Under the pieces are notes generated by a model that was given only the letters and a program-made list of their open reading frames with translations, made no database searches and was not told where the DNA came from. The position numbers and the translations under genes are program-made. 64,000 bases of DNA from Phellopilus nigrolimitatus. Lineage: Eukaryota; Basidiomycota; Agaricomycetes; Hymenochaetales; Hymenochaetaceae. The first letter of the stretch is position 1. Each line of letters opens with the position of its first letter. The DNA is taken from positions 1 to 64,000 of the forward strand of contig JAJOHG010000132.1 of NCBI GenBank assembly GCA_021029095.1. The letters run 5' to 3'. Shown here in pieces: positions 55,311 through 64,000 of the stretch.

Positions 55311-56430
55311 ATGCCCTCCGTCTTCCAGCGCCATCCGCGCTACTCCCTCTTCTCCGGCTTCCTCCTCCTCGCGACCTTCCTGCTCCTCGCCTCCCAGCAC
55401 GCGCCCCCGCCGCCCGTCTTCATCGAGTCCTTCACCACCGACGGCCTCCAGCACCGCATCGCGAACGCCGAGCGCACCTACCAGCGCATGCTGCAGGACC
55501 GCCAGGGCCTCATCCACAAGTTCGGCCCGACGCCGGACAAGGTCATGATGTGAGTACACGTACCCCGAGCGAGCGACCGGGCAGACACTGACGGCGCCCC
55601 CGGCGCACACAGGTTCCCGCCGGACACCGACCCCTGGCCGCCGTACACCGTGTGGGACTTCATCCCCGCGGCATTCAACTGCCCGCACACCGTCGAGCGC
55701 GTCGGCGCGCTCGGCGACGGCGGCAAGTGGGTCTGCGGGCTCGAGCGCGTCTCCGCGAAGCCGGACTGCGTCGTCTACTCCATCGGCATCAACCACGAGT
55801 CGTCCTTCGAGGCGGAGCTGCTCGCGCGCACCGCGGGCTGCGAGGTGTGGGGCTACGACTTCAGCGTCGACGCGTTCGGGCCGGAGGTGCAGCGCGTGCC
55901 GTCGCTCCTGCGCCGCGCGCACTTTGCGCCGTTCGGCCTCGCGGGCGCGGACGCGCACGGGCCCGACGACGCGCACAAGATGTACACGCTCGCGAGCCTC
56001 ATGCGCCGCAACGGCCACCGCCACATCGACATCCTCAAGGTCGACATCGAGAGCTGGGAGTTCGAGACCCTGCGCGCGTTGCTCAAGGTCTACCTCGACG
56101 CGGGCGAGCCGCTGCCCTTCGGCCAGCTGCAGCTCGAGATCCACGTCTGGGGCAAGAAGTTCAGCGAGTTCATCAAGTGGTGGGAGATGCTCGAGGAGGC
56201 CGGCCTGCGCCCCTTCTGGACCGAGGTGCGCAACAATTTTTTTTTCTCTCTGTTAATGGGCCGCCCCCCGCTGACGCTTCCGCGCACAGCCGAACATGGT
56301 CTACCAGAACTACAACCGCGGCGGCTCCGCGGACCTCGCCGAATACTCGTTCATCAATATCAAGGGCGAGAACGCCTTCATCACCGACCAGGATCACTTC
56401 CGCCCCGTGCACGGCGCGCGCTCTGACTAA
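55311..56430 (+). CDS. Membrane-anchored Methyltransf_22-type protein
   Basis: Exons 55311-55549, 55613-56225, 56290-56430 (993 nt, 330 residues), all junctions in phase. A signal anchor (FSGFLLLATFLLLAS, residues ~14-28) is followed by a short helical stalk (AERTYQRMLQDRQGL) and a lumenal domain: ALGDGGKWVCGLE, VVYSIGINHESSFEAELL, EVWGYDFSVDAFGPE, HIDILKVDIESWEFETLR, LQLEIHVW and NYNRGGSADLAEYSFIN. This is the METTL24-like family (Pfam Methyltransf_22), Golgi/ER-type proteins with unproven substrate. GC3 is extremely high. It lies alone between the copies of inverted repeat X. Confidence 0.85.
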
Positions 56431-57129
56431 TCGCGCCCCGACCGCTTTTTTTTTTCCTCAACACGCATGCAAAGACGCTATGGACGTTTGCACTTCCTGC
56501 TTGACGCTCTGAACCCACGACGCTCGCTTGTTTCCCTCCCTCTGCCCCTCCACGCCCCCCGATATCATCTCCCCCCGCCATCTGACTGCATCTCGTAGCG
56601 TAGAACACATGTCCGGGAGTCCCCCCGTCCTCCTCGCATCTCACGACCCGCACTCCTATACCCGGGCATCCCCTCACCCAGATGCATACTACACAATACA
56701 TACGTCGCGCCGCCGCACACGTGTACGCGCTGTCCCCTCTCCTAGCTGTACGCCCTCCTGCACTAATGTCAAAAGTATATTGGGCTGGCCTCCCGCGGAT
56801 TGTATACACACTTTATGATATGATGGGATCCGGGATCGGACCGTGCCGCTGTCGCTTTTCCGCCTTTTCCCCCCGCTTTTCTCTTTCCGTCCGCGTTTCT
56901 TTTATCTATTCTCTGAGTTTGCTGCACTTTTTTTTTTTTTTTTTTTTTTTCCTCGCGCGGCGTGTTTTAGCTGGAGTAACTTTATTGCAGTTTTCTTTTT
57001 CTCTGTCTCCTTACTTTTGCTGCTGCTGTTGCGCGCGCGCGATGTGAGACGCTGAATGAACACTCTTGGGCGCAGCGAGGCGCGTAAGCGCCCCGTCCGC
57101 CGATGACTCGCTGAGGAATTGCGGTACGC
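56431..57129. other. 3' flank, poly-T tract, no gene
   Basis: C-rich presumed 3' untranslated region, then a run of ~21 T at 56930-56950. No supported frame. Confidence 0.45.
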
Positions 57130-57470
57130 TCAACGGCGGGCGAAGTGGGGACGGGCTAATTGGTGCTTCGCGGGGGAGGCCTGCCCGGCGTCCGGCGTAG
57201 CGCGCGTTCGACTGCTTTCTGAGCTAACTTCACCGATACTATAATGGCAAGGACTGTAAATCCTTCTTCCTCTCGAGCTATCCTGAAGAACTGCTCGCTC
57301 ATGTGCCCATTATAATGCCTCGGTCGATGCGCGCTGAATGCATTAGTCGTGAGCTTCAACTTGTGACGGCGGGGACTTTTGAAAATCACACAAACATACT
57401 GTAATTTAGCAATGAGCGTGTGGCCCTCGTGGCCCCCGGTTCGTTATTGGCTTGGAATGTAACTGTTCGC
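57130..57470 (+). repeat. Hydrolase-upstream repeat, copy B
   Basis: Shorter copy of 62956-63560, with the same order of blocks (gcgttcgactgctttctgagct, aatggcaagga, cctgaagaac, gtgtggccctcgt, attggcttggaatgtaa). Confidence 0.8.
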
Positions 57471-57504
57471 GGCGCTCGTCGGTGAATTTTGTGGAAGGAC
57501 ACCT

Positions 57505-57700
57505 AATCACAGAGCGCTCGAGCTCGGAAAGGGCGTCGACGGGCTATACGTACGTCGACGGCGCGCCCGAGCTCGTCACAGGGGACGTGAAGAAATGGGC
57601 GGACTGACTTCGCGGGCGTCGTCGTGCCCACCCGGATCCCAGGCTACTGGCACCATAAACCGGGCGCGCACGGCGAGCAGCCCCGGGCGGGCGAGAAGGT
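57505..57700 (+). pseudogene. Alpha/beta hydrolase fragment, copy B
   Basis: The stretch encodes HRALELGKGVDGLY, GAPELVTGDVKKWAD-stop and RIPGYWHHKPG in broken frames: a 4-bp insertion in the 'tacgtacgtcgac' segment, a TGA after WAD and indels. Exon 1 and everything from the HGGG motif on are missing. It ends where inverted repeat X begins. Confidence 0.85.
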
Positions 57701-57704
57701 TAAA

Positions 57705-58310
57705 CGGGAGTTTCCATGTTAGCCACTAGTGGACTGGGCGGCAGCGCGGCAATTTCAGCCCCGGCGCTTTAGAAGACGCGCTAGGGGTGCTGCAGCGCTC
57801 CTAGTCGAGAGAGCGAAGCAGCGCGAGGGACGAGGACAACGTTGCGCGGATACGGGGCTGTGTGCTCGGCGCATCGAGACCGCCTGCGTGCTCTCCCATC
57901 TCAAAAAAGAAAATACGACACGAGCCTGTCGGCCGTTACAACACCTTGGAACGACGCGCAGCGACATCCCGGCGCGCGCCCGACCAGTCTCGCTCAGAAC
58001 AAATCCGGATCCGTGACTGCTGCACCAGTCAGCGCCCACCGCATGTCGCAGCTATCTGAGCTCAGGCTCTGCCTGCCTTTCGACCTCGCAGAGGCGGGAG
58101 AGAGCTGTGCGTCTTCTTGCATATGTAGAGCGAGCTGCGCGTCGTTGGCCTTTCGTCGAACGCGTTCACATCCGACATGGCGAGGACCCTATCCGAGCTC
58201 CCGCGGCTTATGCAAGTCCTGACATGGAGCGCCACAGACGATGTATCTAGCAGAATGTCGTTTCAAGCTTCAACCCGCAGGACCAAGATGGAGCAGACCC
58301 TAGCCTTACA
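57705..58310. repeat. Inverted repeat X, right copy
   Basis: Reverse complement of 53680-54290. It abuts the broken hydrolase copy B, so an event at this border removed the remainder of that gene. Confidence 0.75.
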
Positions 58311-58579
58311 ACGCGTGAATTAGTGATAAGTCTCAGCGAAGCATGCTCGTTTCTAGCTGCTGGCGGGTGCTCGGCGACATCCCACAGCACGCACACGCTG
58401 AGTAGACGCCGCAGGGCTGGTGCTCAAGGACCTTCGCCGTGGGGCCCTACGAGAACATCGACATCGGGAAGGCTGAAAGGCACATGTACATTACAGTATG
58501 TTCGCGTCTATTGGACTCTGCAGCACGAAGCTCATATATAAGTTTAAGCGCAACCGAGAGTTTTGAATGTTAGATTGTG

Positions 58580-59130
58580 ATGCCCGGTCGGAAGTGTACG
58601 AGGATAGTCCAGAAGGTACTTCCCTAGAAGTGGAGAAAGGAGGGTCGACAATGATGGGGGGAACTGAGAAATCAAGGTCAAGGGGCGCGCGTGTTCAAGG
58701 AGGACCGAGATGAAGTGCCTGCGCCTGCGGTCCGTTTTTGTTCTGCCTCTTCACCGGAGGTGCGCAGCTCCTTTGGTTCACCCAATCGCGGAGAACATTC
58801 CAAATGAGGGCAGCCACGAGACTGGTTACGAGCCTCCCTCAAATACTCCTGAGCATCGGCAGCTTTGCTTCCCACCCCGTGCAAACATACAATTGTAGCC
58901 ATCCACCGTGGTAGCTGGTTACGAGCCCAGCACAAGCTGCATCCGTATAGAGATACTAGCCCTGCTGTGTGCATTGCCCGACAGCTTTGCCTCTCACCCT
59001 GTGCAAACACAGTATTGTTGCCGTCCTCTACGGACTAGTAACCACTATGGTTGCTGGTTACGAGCCTGGCGCAAACTGCGTAGGCATATAAGAGCATGCC
59101 TCCTGCTGTGGGAGCTGGCCATTCAACCAT
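58580..59130 (+). promoter_or_regulatory. Promoter region of F-box copy 2
   Basis: Inverted match to 50800-51330, with the same 'cgtaaccag/ctggttacgag' phrases (58823, 58914, 59054). TATAAG at 59087-59092 inside GGCATATAAGAGCATGCC, 45-50 bases before ATG 59137. Confidence 0.65.
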
Positions 59131-59136
59131 TCAGCA

Positions 59137-61015
59137 ATGCCCTCATTCAATGTTTGTGTTTTCTCCCTATGTTTACCCAGCTGAATGACAACTCAATCTA
59201 ATTGTCTGTTTCTTTCAGCCATGGAAATCGCTCCGCAGACTCACTTCTGGACTCGTCCATCGGCTGTCCAGAAATTCAGAGCCTTCCAACAACTCTCAGG
59301 TTACAGACCGTTCATCAAGCCATTCAGCAATTGTCCCAGATCATCCATTAACTCATTCAGCAGTCTTCCCATATCAGCCATTGATACATTCAGGAATGTC
59401 TTATGATGTTTCTAAGGTCTCAGAATATATCTGGACTGAGGTTGCACTGTTTTGTGGTCTTCTGGAGGTCCTGCATCTCGAACGCGTATGTGTTTCCAAT
59501 ATGTTTACCCGGCTCAACAGGATTTACCTTCGTTTCAGACATGTAAGTATTTCCGCTTCATCCTTTATGACAGAGTCTTCTGGCTACATCGCCTTCATGC
59601 GCTGGAGCAACATGAAGCACCTGATCTACCTCGCCACACTCGCATCAGCACCCTCTCTGTGCTTGAACTACGCAGACTTGTCGTACGTGCTCACCGGCGG
59701 CATCTCAAATACACCGGCAAAGCCCCATTCAAACTCACACGAAAGACCACAGTACCTCTTGCTACAAGTATGCTTTCATCATATAACTGCAAACTGCTCC
59801 CTGGTGGCACACTCCTTCTTTCCCTTACACTGATTGAACGAAAGTTGCAATGTTTCAGTGTGCCAGGTGGCAAGTGTATTTATACACACAAGCCAAAAAT
59901 CATCAAGCAATCTGACAATCGCACGCAGCCTGAGGAATATGCATATTCAGTGGATTGCTTTGGCTATGACATGCAGGAAAATGGTGACGTGCGTGTGATC
60001 ACGGTGGGCGACTCTCCTGGCAGAACTAACTCAAGGTAAGAAATGCAACATCTATAGAACATGCAAACTACTGTATCATGCTGACACTTTATCAGTTCCA
60101 CAACTTTCGCATCTCTTGAGGTATTCCAGATTTCACCCCAAATGAAGCCTCCTAGACGACTGTACAACAGATCAAGGGAAATCCCTTTTGACAGTTTCGG
60201 CAAATTTGTTATTGCAAGGTTATGTGGTGATGTATTAGCAGCCTACAGGCGGAATTGTCTTTTCCTAATGTTCTGGAGAGAAGAACGCTCTGTTGCAATT
60301 GTCAAGGTGTGTATTGACATCTTATTACAGGATGCAAGAGGAAATTGGCTGATGCTTTTCCGTGTAGAGTCGTTTCACATGTGTGGAATTGGTAGACAAC
60401 TATCTCATTTGCATGATGCAGGAAGAATCTGAAGGCAATTCAATTGTGGTCATCCAGCTTTCATCAGTGCACGCCATTCTGCCTAGAGCCACCAAGACAT
60501 CAAAGACACTGACACTTGATGCTGTTCCGCATACCAAATGTTTTGTGCCATCTAAACATGACTGGGATAAGAAACACGAAAAAACATCTGTTTGCAACTT
60601 CCACTGGAAGTCTGAAGCTGAAAGAAAATCAAAAGGAATCACTATCACAGTATCGCAAACTGGAGAGGTTAGAAGAACCGGACAAAGATTCTTTGTGGTG
60701 GACTCTTTTCTTTTGCGGGCTCCACTCTTAAATGACGGCCTTCCAGACCTCACACACCTCAGGAAATTTCAGTCGGAGCTACACCAACAGTATCGCCCTT
60801 ATGGCTTTTCAGAAGCACTGTCACAGATTGGCTCAACATTGATTGAAAGTTACCAGACCAGATGGCCAGTTGCTACTATCTCTGATGAGAAAGATCTGGT
60901 ATTCAATGAATTGACAGTAGAAAGAGGTTCTGTTGCATTTATAGAATTTTACAGTGGGGCTCTTTATTTCTATTCAGAGGACTCCCAATCTCTTATCATT
61001 CAGTATTTTGACTAG
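59137..61015 (+). CDS. F-box protein, longer copy
   Basis: Exon 1 is 59137-59151 (MPSFN), intron 67 nt, exon 2 is 59219-59485 with the F-box SEYIWTEVALFCGLLEVLHLER, intron GTATGT...TTTCAG, then from 59539 TCKYFRFILYDRVFWLHRLH. Later blocks parallel the copy at 49148: LLPGGTLLLSLTLIERK, FGYDMQENGDVRVITV, a GTAAGA intron near 60038, REIPFDSFGKFVIARLCGDV, FLMFWREERSVAIVKV, TSKTLTLDAVPHTKCFVPSK. The C-terminus is longer: FFVVDSFLLRAPLLNDGLPD, LSQIGSTLIESYQTRWPVAT, VAFIEFYSGALYFYSEDSQS. It is likely the ancestral architecture; a substrate receptor for SCF ubiquitin ligase by family inference. Confidence 0.65.
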
Positions 61016-61755
61016 AGCACACCTTTTGACCCAATCTGCTTTTCAATAAGCACATCATTAGTAGTTTAGGACAAATATATAAAGATGCTCTGTAATAAGT
61101 TTCTTTACAGGAATACAGTGACCCACTATGCGGCAGAGTGATTGGCCCCATTGCATGTGCGGCTTGGTGCATAAGCCCGTAGGGTGTGTCTATCCAGAAA
61201 AGAAAGCAAATAAGTTGTACAGCGTCTTAACACGAGCACCCTCAACGTGCACAGCAGCATCGCCCTAACCGCAGAACAGAGCCGGTGCTTGCACGTCCTT
61301 TGCGCTCTCGTCAATTCGGCAGGTGCATTGCCAATTTCTGCTTTCTGCCTGCATGCGCCGACGGCCAATGGCATTCTCGTGGCCACCGTGATGCCCACAG
61401 GACGCCTAACCCGCCTCGCGCTCGAAGTGAAGACGGTGTCCTTCCCATGAAACGTGAGACTGACGTATCCAGCCACCGCACGGCAAATGGCGCAAAAAAG
61501 AGCCTCTATAAAGACTCTCCGCAAAAGGTAGTATACAAGACAGGTAAGATAGATCCGTTGAGATGCGAGGTGAGGAACGAGATGCGGGGCCGACGGCGCA
61601 CAGCGCGATACATACATAAAGCCGATAAGTAAGCGGGTGGTGAGACAACAGACGGGAGTATAGCAAGAGCAGCGAGCAAGGACCAGGGAATGGGATAAAC
61701 AAGCGTGCGTGAAAAAACAAAACAGAGGCGGATATGTGGATGTGCGGTCTAGACT
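61016..61755. other. No gene recognised
   Basis: Minus-strand frames 61126-61720 overlap plus-strand frames without homology. This is presumably 3' flank for both neighbours. Confidence 0.45.
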
Positions 61756-62955
61756 CTAGACGGGCTGGTCGTGGTCGAGCGCCTCTGCGGCTGCTTGCGT
61801 GCGCATCATCAGCGCGGACTGAGGCATCGCGTTAGCTCTAGCACCGCGAACAGAAAGAAAGGAATACTACGCACCTCTAGGCTGTATTTTCCCTTGCGCG
61901 TCGAGGAATTCACTTCTAGGGATTTACCTAGGAGTCAACCATATGAGCCTCACGCCACGTTTCGCCTCGTTACAAAAATAAAACGCACCAGAAAGCACGA
62001 GGTCGAAGTGCTTGCGTGCTTCGTCCTTTCTCCCCATGCACGCGTTTAGCCGGCCCATCTCGAAGTCTGTAAGTGCGAGCAGAAAAAAAAGAAAGGCCGA
62101 TGAGCGGGCGCGTCGATGGACTCGAAACGGGGGAACACGTACGGGCATAGTAGACCATCTGGTGGTCCAGCTCGATTTTCGGCCCGCTGTCTAGGACACG
62201 CTGCAGGGCGGCCATCGCGCGCCCCTCGGCCTCTTCTTGAGTGATTTCTGGCTTTTCGCTCGGGTCCACGATCGCGTGGGGCTCCTACATCGAGGAAAGA
62301 AGTTCAGTCAGTCAGGACGACCGGAACAGACGCGACCCCGACTCACGGGATGCGCAATGTACCGGCAGCACACGCCCTCCAGAAAGCTCGCGAGGCAGAA
62401 GTCGTCCCAGTAGCCCTGCCCGCCCTCGTACCCCGCGGGGTCGCCTGCGTGCGCCGCCAGCTTCGCTTGCAGCGCGGCGATGTCTGGCAACATCTTCGCG
62501 GCGATGACCGCGGGCGGCGCGCGCGAGATCGCGATAAAGACGTACCCGTACTCGAGCGCGGGGAGCGCGAGCCGCCCGTTCTGCTTCTTGAACTTGTGCG
62601 TCTTCCGCGTTACGAAATTCTGCGGGGCTAACCTTGGCTCCTTTGCATCTTACCTCCATCGGGATCGACTTGCCTGCGACCCGCTGGAGAAGACTCGCCA
62701 GCTTCTCCAAGAACGCGGACGCCTCTTTGATCCGCTCCTCGCCCCCGAGCTCGATGAGACACGCCGCGATCCCGTACGCGTAACACGCCTTGCTCCACGT
62801 CGACTCCGCCTCGAGGCGCCGCCAGCACTGCAGCGCCTGTGCGACGTCCCACAGAGCGAAGTACGCGACGGCCATCTCCCAGTAGCTGATCTGGTGCAGG
62901 TTGCGGTACTAACTCTGGTTCTCGAGCGCGGCGCGGTAACGGGCGACCGCGTGAG
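61756..62955 (-). pseudogene. TTC39/Iml2-like TPR protein, 5'-truncated
   Basis: Minus-strand exons read ALENQS-stop-YRNLHQISYW, EMAVAYFALWDVAQALQCWR, KACYAYGIAACLIELGG, intron, NFVTRKTHKFKKQNGRLALP, ALEYGYVFIAI, YWDDFCLASFLEGVCCRYI, intron, AIVDPSEKPEITQEEAEG, LDHQMVYYA, intron, FEMGRLNACMGRKDEARKHF, and a last exon ending LMMRTQAAAEALDHDQPV. This is the C-terminal TPR half of the outer-membrane protein-39/TTC39/Iml2 family. A TAG replaces a codon at about 62911, and the sequence stops at 62955 against the hydrolase-upstream repeat C, so the 5' half is gone. Confidence 0.75.
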
Positions 62956-63560
62956 CGAGAGGCCTGCTCAGCGTTTGGCATAGCGCGCGCGCGTTCGACC
63001 GCTTTCTGAGATGGCCTCACTGATATTGCAATGGCAAGGATCGTAAGAGACACGAGTCCCTATTCCTCCTGAATGAATTATCCTGAAGAATATGGCTCGT
63101 TCATGTGGTTTCACTTCAATGTTTAAGCGGTAAAGTCGTGAACTCGTGACGGTACCAGAAGTGTCCGTGACGGTCAGATCGAATCAAGAGCGAAGGATGG
63201 AAAGTATATAACAAATACCAATTTCTAGATTAATATTTCTTTGATAGGGATCATGTTATTACCATCTTGCTATCCACAGTGTTTTCTCACTGAAAAATGT
63301 GTTGGAAAGGCGTGCAAAAACTCTGAATGGGAACACGATGCATTTGTCATTTGTGACCGTTACCAGATACTTTTGGTAAGCTAAACTTTCTCACAAGCCT
63401 AATTGAGCATGTGGCCCTTGTAGCTACCGGGTTCCCTATTGGCTTGGAATGTAATCATTCGCGGCGCATCATTTAGGCTGCAATATTGAATGGTCGTCGG
63501 TGAGACTATGAGCAGCAGGGTAAAACCACGCCGCTCCGTTGGCTTTCTTCTCTCTCGCAA
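62956..63560 (+). repeat. Hydrolase-upstream repeat, copy C
   Basis: Longest copy, inverted relative to 53045-53640. It begins directly at the truncated TPR gene (gaggcctgctcagcg) and ends just before the start codon of the hydrolase at 63567, so it probably contains that gene's promoter. Confidence 0.8.
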
Positions 63561-63566
63561 GCCACC

Positions 63567-64000
63567 ATGGCCTTAGGCATCAACGTAGCCAGACAGCCTT
63601 TCAAAGGCTTGTACATTGGCTATTCTTTGCTGGGACTCTGGCTTGTGCGTGTGCCATACTGGTCGGTTAGGAATCTGCTTCCGGCATGGCGCCCGAGGAG
63701 GTCGTGGTCGATTTTGCGCTGCTTGCAAGTCAGTCTTGCGCGGTATTTCGTGCAGCTGGGTGGAAAGTGCGTTTTCTGCGCTCGTGTCTCCGCTGGCGTG
63801 TCTGATAGCCTTTTCGCATGTAACTCAGAGTCGGCGGCGTTGGAAGGATGCCTGATCACAGAGCGCTGGAGCTCGGAAAGGGCGTCGACGGGCTGTACGT
63901 CGACGGCGTGCCCGAGCTCGTCGCAGGGGACGTGAAGAAATGGGCGGACTTCGCGGGCGTCGCGCCCACCCGGATCCCCGGCTACTGGTACCACAAACCG
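63567..64000 (+). CDS. Alpha/beta hydrolase, copy C (cut by window end)
   Basis: Exon 1 is 63567-63766 (200 nt, as in copy A): MALGINVARQPFKGLYIGYS, LLGLWLVRVPYWSVRNLLPA. Intron GTGCGT...AACTCAG, exon 2 from 63829: MPDHRALELGKGVDGLYVDG, VKKWADFAGVAPTRIPGYWY up to the last base. The catalytic part lies beyond the window. The frame is open as far as it can be seen, with scattered substitutions relative to copy A. Confidence 0.85.

Noticed and set aside
55242..56512. 300- and 286-codon frames in and against the methyltransferase
   Set aside because: Shadows of high-GC3 coding sequence without domain motifs.

Overview
The window looks like nuclear DNA of a basidiomycete fungus, most likely an Agaricomycete (wood-decay Polyporales type). 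The reasons are many short introns of about 50-70 bases with GTRNGT donors, a DUF6533-type membrane protein pair, F-box proteins of the basidiomycete kind, and a basidiomycete-type orphan protein at 6.7 kb. It is repeat-rich: only about a dozen genes look intact, and the rest is decayed genes, transposon remnants and large inverted duplications. I recognised no rRNA, tRNA or CRISPR array by eye.

1-20.9 kb is mostly decayed. It holds a poly-C contig edge, a divergent orphan gene at 2.2 kb, an orphan paralogue pair (4.2 kb and 16.2 kb, minus strand), a perfect 36-bp palindrome at 5.4 kb, a pogo-like element (5775-6480), a frameshifted basidiomycete orphan gene (6688-7935) and a truncated HSP70. 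From 10.9 to 15.5 kb fragments of RPL24 (twice), a Prp2/DHX16 helicase and a Pho85-type cyclin are packed together. At 16935-18764 a terminal-inverted-repeat element carries an intron-containing fragment of carbamoyl-phosphate synthase.

20.9-37.1 kb is the most interesting part. It holds a family of small two- or three-exon orphan genes (25594, 28369, 22472, 33559, 35305, 36669; probably 2217). All have a phase-1 intron just before a K/R-G-Y/F/M-x-I/L/V motif. Proteins are otherwise very divergent, yet four members plus one broken unit share long conserved flanks: a TATA-type proximal promoter, a tandem array of ~145-170-bp units of variable copy number, a distal module and a 3' module. Two of these units form the arms of a ~3.7-kb inverted duplication (about 21.7-25.4 kb and 31.7-35.5 kb). 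In one arm an 827-bp Helitron-like element sits in the orphan gene's intron. A four-TM membrane protein gene (30576-31407) lies in the spacer; its paralogue is at 45628-46331.

37.1-49 kb is more ordinary: mitochondrial dihydrolipoamide dehydrogenase (seven exons, two GC-AG introns), a tandem pair of DUF6533-like membrane proteins, the four-TM paralogue and a Ser/Pro-rich coiled-coil protein with a 16-nt microexon.

49-64 kb is a second duplicated zone: two inverted F-box genes (49148 minus, 59137 plus), three copies of an alpha/beta hydrolase (51801 intact, 57505 fragment, 63567 cut by the window edge) with their shared upstream repeat, a Methyltransf_22-type membrane-anchored protein (55311) and a 5'-truncated TTC39/Iml2-like TPR gene (61756) that ends at a copy of the hydrolase-upstream repeat.
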